47,359 nucleotides of DNA from Sphingomonas changbaiensis NBRC 104936 (GTDB lineage: Bacteria; Pseudomonadota; Alphaproteobacteria; Sphingomonadales; Sphingomonadaceae). Location of the stretch: contig NZ_BBWU01000049.1 of assembly GCF_000974765.1 (NCBI RefSeq), positions 1-47,359 of the forward strand, in the 5' to 3' direction. Below are positions 24,605-33,590 of this stretch, in pieces. Positions within the stretch are counted from its first letter, which is position 1, and the number at the start of each line of letters is the position of its first letter. Under the pieces are notes generated by a model that was not told the DNA's origin, did not search any database, and saw only the letters and a list, made by a program, of their open reading frames with translations. The translations under genes were made by a program, and so were the position numbers.

Positions 24605-24964
24605 TTATGCCGAACTTGCACGCGCAAATGGCAATTTGGTTCGCCTAGGAAGCCACTCGAAATATACGTAGCGGCGGCGTTGGCGCGGGTTTCTTCCGCT
24701 GCCGACGCTTTCCGGTTGGCTCTCCCTGTTCGGGTGAAGCAATCGACCAGCCCCAAGAGCCGACAACGCACCTAAACCAGCGGACAATCCGCCGAATGTC
24801 AGTCCGCCCACAATGGTCTCAGAGGTGACCGCTGCGAGCGCGAGAGAACCGAGGGAAAACGCAGCGGTTGCGTCCGAGAAGTCGCCAGCGATGGCCGCAA
24901 CTTCGCTTAAGATCGTTTCCGTTGGCGGTCGACAAACCGGGGGGCGCTGAATTGTTTGCAGCAA
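24605..24964 (-). pseudogene. Orphan Rhs-tip-like fragment A
   Basis: The minus-strand frame has no credible start. It reads LSEVAAIAGDFSDATAAFSL, then GGLTFGGLSAGLGALSALGA, an Ala/Gly-rich hydrophobic stretch like the region joining Rhs cores to C-terminal toxins. It lacks the toxin end and any core. I infer a displaced C-terminal tip. Confidence 0.35.
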
Positions 24965-25001
24965 GGTTTCACCCTACAACGAGCCCCGAAGGCATGCTGC
25001 C

Positions 25002-25343
25002 CTACATGAGCCGAACAGATACCGTCCGCCGGCTATTGGAGCTGAACCGTTGTAGCTTTCTGCATATCCCGCGAAAGAAGATAGGTCCTTGTATCAAGTG
25101 GCAAAGTCGGCGATGCTTGGCCTCCAGGCCTGCACCGACGCCTACGCTTACGAACCAGGAACTCGCTCCCGAGCCGTTGACGGTGACCTTACCAACCGAG
25201 ATCGTTACGCCGAGACCCAAAATGCCGGTGAGATTGACGCCCTCAGCCCTAACTGAACCCGCGCAAGGGTCCGGCTTCTTATCTTGCGGCACGTAATCAG
25301 CCCACCCAAGGCAAGCCCACATCGATCTATGCGGATCACCCAT
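25002..25343 (-). pseudogene. Rhs-tip-like fragment B (Gly-rich beta segment)
   Basis: The frame reads CAGSVRAEGVNLTGILGLG, then VTISVGKVTVNGSGASSW and VSVGVGAGLEA. It then changes to an unrelated basic sequence (KHRRLCHLIQ), suggesting a frameshift or join. The alternating small/hydrophobic pattern resembles fragment D at 25578-25948. Its ATG overlaps the stop of the small membrane-protein gene by 8 bases and has GGGGAGG before it, so it may still be translated. Function unknown. Confidence 0.4.
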
Positions 25344-25581
25344 CCTCCCCGAAACGCCTGCCTATCGCGTCCCTGATCGAGCGCATCACCAGATAAAGTA
25401 TGAAGCTAAAGAGGGCCAACCCTACCACGATCGCAGCGATTACGGAGTAGCTCGGCCCTGCATCGCCTCGAAGCCGCTGGACCACAAAGCTGATCAATAT
25501 GGCCAGGGCGACAACGCCAACCAGTACGGGGTTGATGACCGTTCTCGTCCAAATCCTTCGTATGCGGGTCTGCTTGATCAT
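25336..25581 (-). CDS. Small membrane protein with two helices
   Basis: The product is 81 residues. Two membrane helices are clear (PVLVGVVALAILISFVVQRL and VIAAIVVGLALFSFILYLVM), with Arg-rich ends (KQTRIRRIWTR, IRDAIGRRFG). The ATG at 25581 overlaps the stop of fragment D as ATGA, the layout seen for toxin tip and immunity gene pairs. I infer an immunity-type role; a plain membrane protein is equally possible. Confidence 0.5.
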   Translation of the reverse strand: MIKQTRIRRIWTRTVINPVLVGVVALAILISFVVQRLRGDAGPSYSVIAAIVVGLALFSFILYLVMRSIRDAIGRRFGEDG

Positions 25582-25948
25582 AGCTGTTTGCACCCGATCG
25601 GATTGGTAGCGATCGTTCCGGAGAAACGAGCGCCAGCGGCACCGTAAGCTCCCCCAGCAATTCGGCCCATTGCTCCGCTTACACTCGGCGGGCTGCTGAA
25701 ATCACTTCCCACCTCAACACCACCGCCGTCGCCTGCTCCCGCTTGCATCGTAGACGTAATCGAGCCGCTCACGTTGCCCGACGGACCGCTAGCGCCTCCC
25801 ACGCCGTAGCTCGGGCCGGCGCCCAGAAATACGCCTACGCCCGCAAGGGGCGTAATTGAGGCGGAAACCGAAATCTGAATGCCGCGAAGGCTAAAATTGC
25901 TCAGCGACGCGGTGGGAACGGAGATGCTGCCGCTGATGCCACCTGACT
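25578..25948 (-). pseudogene. Rhs-tip-like fragment D (C-terminus without its core)
   Basis: The minus frame is open from about 25948 to a TGA at 25578-25580 and reads GGISGSISVPTASLSNFSLR, GIQISVSASITPLAGVGVF, GAGPSYGVGGASGPSG and so on to GTIATNPIGCKQL. It has a C-terminus but no start and no Rhs core. The Gly/Ser-rich beta pattern is typical of the tips of Rhs-type proteins. Its 5' edge coincides with the edge of the truncated sigma-like fragment, marking a recombination joint near 25948. Confidence 0.45.
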
Positions 25949-26113
25949 GTGTTCCTGCTGCACCGCGTCGAAGACCTCCGCTATACCGAGATCGCCGACC
26001 TGACCGGAGTCAGCGAGCGCCGCGTCAAGCGCGAGATGGTGCGCGCCCTGTTGGGCATCTCGTGCGCGGTCGAAGGCAAGCGGCTCCCGTGGTGGCAGCG
26101 ATGGTCCTGGTAA
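25949..26113 (+). pseudogene. 5'-truncated second sigma-region-4-like gene
   Basis: The remaining frame encodes VFLLHRVEDLRYTEIADLTG, then VSERRVKREMVRALLG and PWWQRWSW. It aligns along its length with the intact gene at 18033-18275 (IFLAKCRDGRSYAEIAARTR and WWQRWF). The first 25 or so residues, including any start codon, are missing at the joint near 25948. A second such gene is often part of longer transfer modules, so this is probably a remnant of deleted DNA. Confidence 0.7.
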
Positions 26114-26212
26114 CCCGCCAGCGCTGCCCGCATCGCATGGCGCAGGTCGAAGCGCGGCGGCGAGACTCTTGGCACCGTAAGTTCGCAGGCAAGTTCAGAT
26201 GCTTAATGCGGT

Positions 26213-26245
26213 AGCGGCACCGGGTGTCTCTCCCCCGGTGCCGCT
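26213..26245 (+). terminator. Hairpin after the truncated sigma-like gene
   Basis: AGCGGCACCGGG (26213-26224) pairs with CCCGGTGCCGCT (26234-26245), followed by TGTCTCCTT. It lies 100 bases after the remnant gene. The next 560 bases (26246-26807) show no gene I can support on either strand. Confidence 0.5.
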
Positions 26246-26807
26246 TGTCTCCTTAACGATGTGCAGACAACAGCTTACCCCGCAGGGGGAGTCATCCCTT
26301 TATCTTGCCCTACGCTCTCTCCGGCCTTCATACGGCCAGCTTGCCTCGATCGCGCTCCCGGACCGGCTGGTGGTCCGCCCGCTCAGGCCAGCGCTGGCAG
26401 CCCCGATCGGCAACGCGCCGGCCTCGATCCCGCGCCATATTGCCCGCTTTTCCAGGGAGGTGCGCGCCTGACCACCATTGATGGTCGGTGATGGGCCATG
26501 ACCATAACAGCGGCATCTGGTGGTCAGGCGGAAGAACGGCGGAATTCGGCCAAAAACACCGCGGTTCACCGCGTAAGGTGTGCATTGTCAATGGTCCAGA
26601 ACGAGACGCAGCGACCAATGCGTGCAAAGCTCTGTATTTGGGAGAAAAGTCGGGCTTCCGGTCGGATCGGGCGTGTCCCGAATGGGCTTGAGTGATCCTC
26701 ATCTGTTCTCAATTTGATACCAAATAGCATTCATTGCCGGCGAATTGCCGAGAGGGGGCCATGCCCTTGCGAGCGCGAAAAAGGCGGGCACGAAGCCCCT
26801 CCCGTGT

Positions 26808-27056
26808 TCAGAACTCGTCGCTTATCCCGCCCAGGATGGTGCAGACGATGCGTTCGTCCTCCCAGTCGATCATTGGTTCGTAACTGCCCTCGTCGATAAC
26901 GATGTAGCTGCCATCGTCCTCCCGAAGGACGTGCTGATGGAAGTAGCTGTGGGCGGCGCGAACCTGTGCCTGCGTGACCGCTGCGATGTACGCCTCGTGG
27001 TCCTCGATTGTGTAAGCCGGCGACTCGAAATCCCAGGCTTGGAAGTGGTAGGCCAT
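26808..27056 (-). CDS. Hypothetical protein, 82 residues, acidic
   Basis: AAGGAG precedes the ATG at 27056 at good spacing. The product is MAYHFQAWDFESPAYTIED, then HSYFHQHVLREDDGSYIVID and DWEDERIVCTILGG, a compact acidic alpha/beta protein. No family is recognised. The codon pattern and ribosome binding site argue that it is real. It is an isolated survivor in the fragment-rich stretch. Confidence 0.6.
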   Translation of the reverse strand: MAYHFQAWDFESPAYTIEDHEAYIAAVTQAQVRAAHSYFHQHVLREDDGSYIVIDEGSYEPMIDWEDERIVCTILGGISDEF

Positions 27057-27408
27057 GGTCCGTCTCCTTGAAGAAGTGAAAGACGGGAGGCGGGCGACGG
27101 CGGCTGTCGCGGGGGTCAAGGATCGCGCGGTTTGCGCGACCGCGCGAGCGGCGATGGGGGAAACGATTTTGTCGGCCCGCTCGGTTTTGCCGAATGCGCG
27201 CGGGAGCCTGCCGGCCGGCAAAATGGTGGTGCCCTGTCGTCCTTGAGGCTCAGGTTCGGCCGCCGTCATTCTGGGCAGAAATGATCGAGCAAGAACTCGC
27301 CCGGCGCGGGCTCGATGCCCGCGTCGGGCGACATCTTTGGGCTCAGGGAAACTGCGTTGACGGCAGCAGATTTCGGGGCCAGCTTGACCGCGGGAGAGGG
27401 GACAAACC

Positions 27409-27684
27409 ATGCCAACTGAACTGTTGATCGTGGCGCTGGGAGCGCTGCTGTTGCTGGTGCACATCTTCGCAGCGAAGATCCGCTTTTCAACCAAGCGGCC
27501 AAGAGAAACGGATTGGGGAGATACGGGAGCGGGTCGCGACACAAAAATCCAGGACGCGCGAATGTCAGGGGTCTTGTTTGAGCCGAATCCCGTCGCACGC
27601 TTTCATCGGAGACGCACCTCTTCCCTTCGGAACGATTTCAACGTTCCAGTATTGAGACAGGGCAGCAACCAAATGGCTAGATAA
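27409..27684 (+). pseudogene. Truncated MAPEG-like membrane protein
   Basis: GAGGGG precedes the ATG. The first 45 residues (MPTELLIVALGALLLLVHIF, then DWGDTGAGRD) look like the first helix and loop of a MAPEG-family protein, which normally has about 130 residues and four helices. After about residue 45 the sequence becomes basic and non-hydrophobic and overlaps the minus-strand lipoprotein gene from 27565. The join marks the edge of the RHS operon, which probably displaced the rest of the gene. Confidence 0.5.
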
Positions 27685-28062
27685 ACGGTGGGCTTTGGCG
27701 GCGTCAGATCCTTCCGTGAATCCCAGTGCAACTTGATATGGAGGAAGGCCAAGATTTCCTGCGGTAACACCCATTCCTCTGTCCCCTACGATGCCGACAT
27801 TGATAGAACGAGCGGGGTCGCTCTTTAGATATTTGTCAGCTCCCATAACCTTCAGTGCGTCAGCAGTTTTAGCACTTCCATCGATGAATCTGAGATTTTC
27901 CGACTGGGCTATTTGACGCATTATTTCGAAAAACTGGAAAATTCCCCTCTGGTCCTTCAAGCAAACTTGAATGGTCAGATATGAGTGCTCCGGGCGGGAG
28001 CAGCTTGGCAAAAATACCGATAAGGCGGCAGAAAACAAGCATATCCGGACGGATTTAAACAT
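27565..28062 (-). CDS. Lipoprotein downstream of the RHS gene, candidate immunity protein
   Basis: The product is 165 residues. The signal peptide ends SVFLPSCSRP, where the Cys is the likely lipidation site (about residue 21). The mature part has a mixed fold (LTIQVCLKDQRGIFQFFEIM, then VGIVGDRGMGVTAGNLGLPP). No family is recognised. The gene starts 24 bases after the RHS stop on the same strand, the position immunity genes take in polymorphic toxin loci. A periplasmic lipoprotein would protect against a toxin acting in the envelope. The DNA is AT-richer than the backbone (about 45% GC in one sampled line). Confidence 0.6.
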   Translation of the reverse strand: MFKSVRICLFSAALSVFLPSCSRPEHSYLTIQVCLKDQRGIFQFFEIMRQIAQSENLRFIDGSAKTADALKVMGADKYLKSDPARSINVGIVGDRGMGVTAGNLGLPPYQVALGFTEGSDAAKAHRLSSHLVAALSQYWNVEIVPKGRGASPMKACDGIRLKQDP

Positions 28063-28086
28063 GTTCTGCTTTCCTCAACCAGTTAA

Positions 28087-31000
28087 CTAAAACAGGCGAT
28101 GGCAAACGAACGCAGCTTGATTGGCGTCCGTTCCAAATAAAAGCCGACCTATTACGTCGTTAAATGTAGCAAACTTGCCGGTGCCAGTTCCCGTAATGGT
28201 AATTTGAGACCTGCTCCCGCTCAAAGGGTCAACATGGATCGTGACATCGCCCGGATAGAAAATGTGACCTTCTAGCGTGGTATTGATGATTGTCCTACTG
28301 TTCGAGTTTACGAATTGGGAAATCGGATTGTTCCCTGCCAAGTCTATCCTTGGAGTAAAGTTCTCTCGTGCGGCATGCGCACCTGGAGCGCTTTGACCCG
28401 CTCGTTTAAAGTCATTGAATACCTCATCCGCCGAACAATCCGATGTACGGTTGATTACATATCTGTGAGGAGTTCCTTGCTGTACGGTCGACGCGGTCGC
28501 AACTGGTTTTGGGCGCGGGTTATGGTGGCCGCAACCAAAGATACTGCAGAACACTCCTTTTACCAGACCGACAAAGCTGACATTCGTTCCACCGTCCCGA
28601 GACGGTTGGGATTTAGAGGCGGTTACTATAATGGGCGGAAGGTCGTCCGCATTCGTTTGCAAACCGCTCGGATCAGTTGCGTTTACAGGATCGCTTTGCG
28701 CATATTCATAAAGATTGATGCCACCCTCATAGCCAATCGGGTCTGTCTGCATGAAGCGCCCGAGTCGTGGCGAGTAAGCTCGTGCCTTGAAGTAATACAG
28801 CCCGTTCGGAGGTGAGCCGGTTTCGCCCAGCCATATCTGTCCGGTGTAACCGAACCGCCCGATATTGGTGGTCGCGGGCACGCCGTAATCATCATAGCTG
28901 TTGATCGCGATCGGATTGCCGGACCCATCCGAGATGGCGGTGATGCTGCCGCGCTCATCCGCGTGGAGCCAGCGCCGGTCCGTTGTGCCCGATCCTTCGT
29001 ACCAGACGAGCGGCTCGTCAGTCTCCGGCCCAAACACGTAGCGGCGTTGAAGGGCGTTCGACGTGTTGTACTCACCGATCATGTCCGTCCCGTCATAGCC
29101 GAACCGGACAGTCGTCGCGCCGTTGACCTGATACAGCCTCAGCCCCGGATCGTAGCTGAGGCCGCTCGTTCCTGTCGCGGAGGTTAGCAGGTTCTCGCTC
29201 GAATAGCCGTAGGTCTGACCCCAAAAGCTGGTCAGGTTGCCTTTGGCATCATAGCCCGGCACGGTGTTCCCGGCGGCGGAGTATTGGTTGAGGCCGTTGG
29301 CGGTGTAGCTTCGGTTCGTGTTGTATATTTGCCGGAACGAATAGGCGTCGTTCGATCGGGTTTGACTGTATTGCTGCCCGGCCGGGTTGATCGCGAACGT
29401 CAGATTCTGGTCCGATGCCGTGCTCGTCAGGTTTTGGGCCAAACCTGTAAAATAGAAGCCGTTCCCGGGGCTAGTGCAACCCGGCTGCGTGGCGACACCG
29501 CCATAGCAGTAGCTCGTCGTGGTTCCATTGCCGCGTGTCAGCATCGTCCGCCGACCGGCATCGTCATAGCTGAACGTCGCCAGCACGCCCGCACCCGAAG
29601 TTGCGCCATTCTCGCGGATCGCGGTCATATCGTTGGTCAGCAGATAGTCATAGGTGACATAGAAGCTGTCGGGCCAGGTGAGCCGCGTGCGACGGTTCGC
29701 AAGGTCATATTGATAGTCGGTGTTGCCTTGCGGCGAGGTCTGCCGCGTCATCCGATTGAGCTGGTCGAAAGTGAAGCTCAACGAGGCGACGCTTGATGAG
29801 ATAGAGGTAGTGCGGCCGAGATTGTCGTAGCCGTAGGAAACATCCGGTTCGCTGCCCGGCAGGTTCTTCGCCGTGACGCGGTTGAGCGCATCATAGCTGA
29901 ACCCGATCAATGAGCTGCTGTTCGACGAATAGTCGCGCAAGCGCCGCTCGGTCAGGTTCGAGGCAGCATCGTACAGGTACTGCTCATAGTCGGTTGTCGA
30001 GCTGCTGTTCGGCGTCGAGGGTGCGGGATAGCGGAGCTTGGCTTGCCGGTCGAAGCCGTCATACTCGTAGGTGGTCAGGTTGTCCTTCGCGTCTTTAAGC
30101 GTCTGGACCTGCCCATTGCCGGTATAGGTCAGCGTCTGGTCGGTGCGCTGGACAGACGTTCCATAGGCGGTGATGACGCTGGTCAATTGATTTGCCGCGT
30201 CATAGCCGTTTTGCGTGATGCGATCCGGGCCGTAGGCCCCCGTCGTCGTTGCCGTGCACGCATCGGACGGGAGCGAGCCGTAATCGTTACGGTTCATGCG
30301 GACCGCAGTGCAGGTCAGCCGGTTGGCATTGTCATAGCTATATTGAGTGAGCGCCAGATAGGACGAACCGTCGCCTTCCGCTTCGGAGACTTTGCGACCG
30401 AGAGTGTCGTAAGAGATCAGTGAGCGCTGAAGCAGGGCGAAGTTTGCCCAATCCGGATCGGACTGACTGTCGACGGTGCCTTGTTCTGTGTACGTCGGCT
30501 GCCCGTCCAAATTGTAGGTGTAACGCTGGGCGCGGTTCTTGAGCGCGCCGCCGCTGCCATCGGGATCGGGGCCGACCACACCTGTAAGCTGACGAACCGA
30601 GTCATAGTGATAGCGGATTGTGTCACTCGTTCCGGGAAGCGGTCCATCGACTGTGTAAAGGTTGCCAACCATGTCATAAACGCTGGCGGTCGTCGCTGTG
30701 AGCGATCCGTCCCCAGCGCCCGACGCAACCGATACCGGCTGTAGATTGTTGGCCGTGCCGCTGCTCTGCGGACCGTAACCGACCGTCGTCCTGAGCTCGT
30801 CGCTGCCCCCTGAGCATGACGCAGTGGTCGCACAGGCGGACACAGCAATCAGTTTGTGAATCTCGGTCGAGGCCTGGGCAGGCGAGCCCCCGCTCGTCAG
30901 TTTGTAAAAGGCATAGAGGCTCGGATTGCCGGCTGTGCCGGAATAGCTAAACCGCGTTTCCGGTCGCACTCCGCCGACGGCCGGGGACTTGATTGAAGTC

Positions 31001-32409
31001 ACGAAGCCGGTGGTCGAGTCATAGGTGTAGTCGGTCTGAAAAGTTGTGTCCGTCGCAGACGTGGATCGAGGTCCCCGCACCCAATCAGGCTTGTTGCAGG
31101 TAAGCTGGTTCGTGCACGACGAAGGGTAGCTGGCCGTCGTAACAATCTTATCTGACGTACTCGGTAAGGCGCAGGTCTGCGTGCCCGATGCTGTCTTGGA
31201 AACCTTCATCGAGCATGTCACATTGCCGCGCGTGTCGTATTCAAACTTCGTGTAGCCAGCCGTCGGAGTGCCGCTAGGACCCCCGACAATCGTGCCCTCA
31301 GGCGGCACGATGTAAGTCAGTCGTCCATTGCTGTCATATTGATAGGTGGTCGTTCGGCTGAGGGCATCTGTATCGGTCAGCAAGACCACTTTTGCTGTAT
31401 CGGCAGTGGTGACGCGCTGATGCGAAAGCGGGTCGTTCGTTGTGCCGGTTAAAACCCCGCTTGAAAGCGACCATGAATAGGTCCACGTGGCTAAGGTGTT
31501 GGCAACGCTGTTAACGCGCCCGTTCGTATCATAACCGATCGTGACGTTATCGGTGCTGCTCGACGGCCGTTTGATACCGACAAGGCGGCTTGACGAGTCG
31601 GTCGTGTAGCGAGTGACGTGGTTGAGCGCGTCGGTTACGCTTTCCTGCTTGTTGGAACCTACCGTGGCTGTCGAGTAGGTGACGGTCGGCCAGCTCTGGG
31701 TCAGCCCATTGCAACTGTTGGCGACCGGATCGCAGTAATCGATGCCATTATTAATTCCAGTCACCGTCGAAATCGTATAGCCGTCAGCCGCATAGCTATA
31801 TTTTAATTGGTAACCGCTGCTGCTGTTCACCGACTGGAGACGCAATATGTCGGTATGACCAGGGTCGGGTATAGCCTTATAGACGAGGTTAACTATCTCT
31901 CCAGATGGCTTAGTCACCTTAGTGCCAATGCCGCTCCAAAAACCATAGTAATTTCGATTAACGTCAGAACCATCAAAAATAATGACCGTTCCATCTGCGG
32001 CGGTGTATGTATAAACGGTGGACGCAGACGTCAGAGTAGACCCATTACCCTCGGCAGAAGTCCATCCACCAATGCCATTGGGTACGAAGCGAGTGCTGCT
32101 TCCACCGATTATTACGCGTTTTGAGCCATCGCTTGATCCCTCCAAGACTATAAAGTGTCCGTGCGTCCAACCGTTGCCAACCCAGGTTCGCACGTGCGAA
32201 AGGCCACCTGAGCCTTCTTCGCCTATCGACAGGTCTGACGAGCTAACTTGCAAACCGCCTGTGGCCAAGTTCACACCATTCTGATCAACGGGCGAGCGGA
32301 TTGGCGGCGCATTGATCGTCGGCGGCGTGGACTGCGCGAGAGCAATGCTCGCACATGAAGTCGAAGCCGCGAGAAACAAGCCGTAAGCTGTGATCCGACC
32401 GTGCCGCAT
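28087..32409 (-). CDS. RHS repeat protein with RHS-associated core and unfamiliar C-terminal tip
   Basis: The product is 1440 residues. A signal peptide is present (LFLAASTSCASIALAQ). Many YD repeats follow (YDSNGRLTYI, YDAANQLTSV, YDGFDRQAKL, YDALNRVTAK). The RHS-associated core ends near residue 1249 (FGYTGQIWLGETG, LYYFKARAYSPRLGRFMQTD, then DPSG). The repeats form a shell that encloses the C-terminal segment. The last 191 residues (28087-28662) are variable: after an ADDLPPIIVTAS linker comes a domain with IINTTLEGHIFYPGDVTIHV and RSQITITGTGTGKF. I do not recognise a toxin family. GGGGGA precedes the ATG. The tip and N-terminal region are AT-richer than the core. Confidence 0.9.
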   Translation of the reverse strand: MRHGRITAYGLFLAASTSCASIALAQSTPPTINAPPIRSPVDQNGVNLATGGLQVSSSDLSIGEEGSGGLSHVRTWVGNGWTHGHFIVLEGSSDGSKRVIIGGSSTRFVPNGIGGWTSAEGNGSTLTSASTVYTYTAADGTVIIFDGSDVNRNYYGFWSGIGTKVTKPSGEIVNLVYKAIPDPGHTDILRLQSVNSSSGYQLKYSYAADGYTISTVTGINNGIDYCDPVANSCNGLTQSWPTVTYSTATVGSNKQESVTDALNHVTRYTTDSSSRLVGIKRPSSSTDNVTIGYDTNGRVNSVANTLATWTYSWSLSSGVLTGTTNDPLSHQRVTTADTAKVVLLTDTDALSRTTTYQYDSNGRLTYIVPPEGTIVGGPSGTPTAGYTKFEYDTRGNVTCSMKVSKTASGTQTCALPSTSDKIVTTASYPSSCTNQLTCNKPDWVRGPRSTSATDTTFQTDYTYDSTTGFVTSIKSPAVGGVRPETRFSYSGTAGNPSLYAFYKLTSGGSPAQASTEIHKLIAVSACATTASCSGGSDELRTTVGYGPQSSGTANNLQPVSVASGAGDGSLTATTASVYDMVGNLYTVDGPLPGTSDTIRYHYDSVRQLTGVVGPDPDGSGGALKNRAQRYTYNLDGQPTYTEQGTVDSQSDPDWANFALLQRSLISYDTLGRKVSEAEGDGSSYLALTQYSYDNANRLTCTAVRMNRNDYGSLPSDACTATTTGAYGPDRITQNGYDAANQLTSVITAYGTSVQRTDQTLTYTGNGQVQTLKDAKDNLTTYEYDGFDRQAKLRYPAPSTPNSSSTTDYEQYLYDAASNLTERRLRDYSSNSSSLIGFSYDALNRVTAKNLPGSEPDVSYGYDNLGRTTSISSSVASLSFTFDQLNRMTRQTSPQGNTDYQYDLANRRTRLTWPDSFYVTYDYLLTNDMTAIRENGATSGAGVLATFSYDDAGRRTMLTRGNGTTTSYCYGGVATQPGCTSPGNGFYFTGLAQNLTSTASDQNLTFAINPAGQQYSQTRSNDAYSFRQIYNTNRSYTANGLNQYSAAGNTVPGYDAKGNLTSFWGQTYGYSSENLLTSATGTSGLSYDPGLRLYQVNGATTVRFGYDGTDMIGEYNTSNALQRRYVFGPETDEPLVWYEGSGTTDRRWLHADERGSITAISDGSGNPIAINSYDDYGVPATTNIGRFGYTGQIWLGETGSPPNGLYYFKARAYSPRLGRFMQTDPIGYEGGINLYEYAQSDPVNATDPSGLQTNADDLPPIIVTASKSQPSRDGGTNVSFVGLVKGVFCSIFGCGHHNPRPKPVATASTVQQGTPHRYVINRTSDCSADEVFNDFKRAGQSAPGAHAARENFTPRIDLAGNNPISQFVNSNSRTIINTTLEGHIFYPGDVTIHVDPLSGSRSQITITGTGTGKFATFNDVIGRLLFGTDANQAAFVCHRLF

Positions 32410-32468
32410 TTGATCCCCCGTTTGAATGCCGATGCCTTGACGCGCCCCGCTTTCGACAGCGCAGCAGA

Positions 32469-32753
32469 TCAGGGGTCAGGGATCGGAATGACCGTCAGGC
32501 CATTCAACGGCACGACCACAACCCGGCTGAAGGCATTTGTGATCGTCAGATTGGTACGATTGTCGGCAGCGTCGAAGCTGTATGTCGCTTGGACATTGTT
32601 ATTGACGGTGCCGGAATGGACTGCTGTGACGAGTCGACCTTGAGCGTCATAGGAATATGTGACCGTCTCGGCCCCCGCCGCTGCGCTTGCCCAGGCAATG
32701 GCGCTTGGTCCTGCAAGCATCGCGAATCGACGTGAAAAATTCCTATTCATCAT
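32469..32753 (-). CDS. Small secreted protein with one YD repeat unit
   Basis: The product is 94 residues with a signal peptide (AMLAGPSAIAWASAAAGA). It carries a minimal RHS-like motif (VTYSYDAQGRLVTAVHSG, then YSFDAADNRTNLTI). GGAGGA precedes the double ATG. It stands 59 bases upstream of the RHS gene on the same strand. I recall such mini-YD genes before sphingomonad RHS genes. Role unknown, possibly in assembly of the RHS shell. Confidence 0.7.
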   Translation of the reverse strand: MMNRNFSRRFAMLAGPSAIAWASAAAGAETVTYSYDAQGRLVTAVHSGTVNNNVQATYSFDAADNRTNLTITNAFSRVVVVPLNGLTVIPIPDP

Positions 32754-32774
32754 TTGCTCCTCCGACTTTCAATT

Positions 32775-33131
32775 TCAGTGGGAGGGCTCAATTTCAAGTT
32801 CATTAATAAAATAGGAATCAGACATAATACTACATCCTCCCGGCGCGCTTGTAACAATCCTGATTGTTTGGCCTGTAGCCTTTGCAGTAATAACCATAGC
32901 CGATATTTGCTGATATGCCCGATCAGAGAGGGTCGTGTTCAGATACGTATAAAATGAGCCACTCGTTGCGGTCGGCGTCTCTGCAAATACGATCCCCTGA
33001 CTTGCGGATGATGAGGAAACGTCAATTCGTATCACGTAGAGATTCTGACAGTTTGTGAGAGTGGCTTCGGCAGGAGCGCCGACGGCGGATAATGACAGCC
33101 ACAGCGCCGGTAAAACAAACATTCGGATCAT
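32775..33131 (-). CDS. Small secreted protein 1 of the RHS operon
   Basis: The product is 118 residues with a signal peptide ending near APAEA. The mature part has two cysteines (TNCQNLYVIRIDV and APGGCSIMSD) and the stretch AYQQISAMVITAKATGQTIR. That pattern (helix, then a strand before a second cysteine) recurs in the two genes upstream. It resembles the B-subunit-like fold of some secreted proteins, which is only a suggestion. It lies 21 bases before the YD-repeat gene. Confidence 0.6.
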   Translation of the reverse strand: MIRMFVLPALWLSLSAVGAPAEATLTNCQNLYVIRIDVSSSSASQGIVFAETPTATSGSFYTYLNTTLSDRAYQQISAMVITAKATGQTIRIVTSAPGGCSIMSDSYFINELEIEPSH

Positions 33132-33161
33132 AATTTGGCCTCCCCCCTGAAACGCAATGCG

Positions 33162-33524
33162 CTAAGCTGTTCCAGTCGTAATATAGGCGACTGCGCAATT
33201 TCCTGAACTGTCGGAAAATACCCTGACATCCACCGTTGACGAATTATAGTACATGGTAAGAATGGCAGAAAATAACCACTGGGACGTGCTGGCGGTATTG
33301 TCGAGTCTGAGAAGGATACCGCCAATCGGAGTGCAGCTCTGACCGGTCTCTGTTCCTGAGGTCGATATATAGTTGCTACCGCCTTGGTCGACGTAGAGGT
33401 AGGATATCTGCACACCTGTGCACACGAGCCCGCTGCATGCAGCGAGAGCGGGCGAGCCGAAGAGAAAGCACGACGCAATGGCCGAAAATGGGCGTATAGT
33501 TTTTCGGCTTAGTTTCCGGTACAT
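33162..33524 (-). CDS. Small secreted protein 2 of the RHS operon
   Basis: The product is 120 residues. A signal peptide (AIASCFLFGSPALA) is followed by a cysteine-rich start (CSGLVCTGVQISYLYVD), a third Cys (GQSCTPIGGILLRLD) and a fourth (SGNCAVAYITTG). The ILLRLD-x-SAILTMYYNSSTVDV region matches the layout of the neighbour at 32775-33131. Codon use is AT-rich relative to the backbone. Function unknown; probably periplasmic or secreted. Confidence 0.6.
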   Translation of the reverse strand: MYRKLSRKTIRPFSAIASCFLFGSPALAACSGLVCTGVQISYLYVDQGGSNYISTSGTETGQSCTPIGGILLRLDNTASTSQWLFSAILTMYYNSSTVDVRVFSDSSGNCAVAYITTGTA

Positions 33525-33590
33525 TCCCGTCTCCTCTGGGCGAAGCCGTATTCGGATGGAATTATCGAGCCGACGCTGGCGTAGGACAGG

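Noticed and set aside
26199-26702. Overlapping frames on both strands between the truncated sigma-like gene and 26807
   Set aside because: None has a start context, a recognisable domain or coding-like composition.
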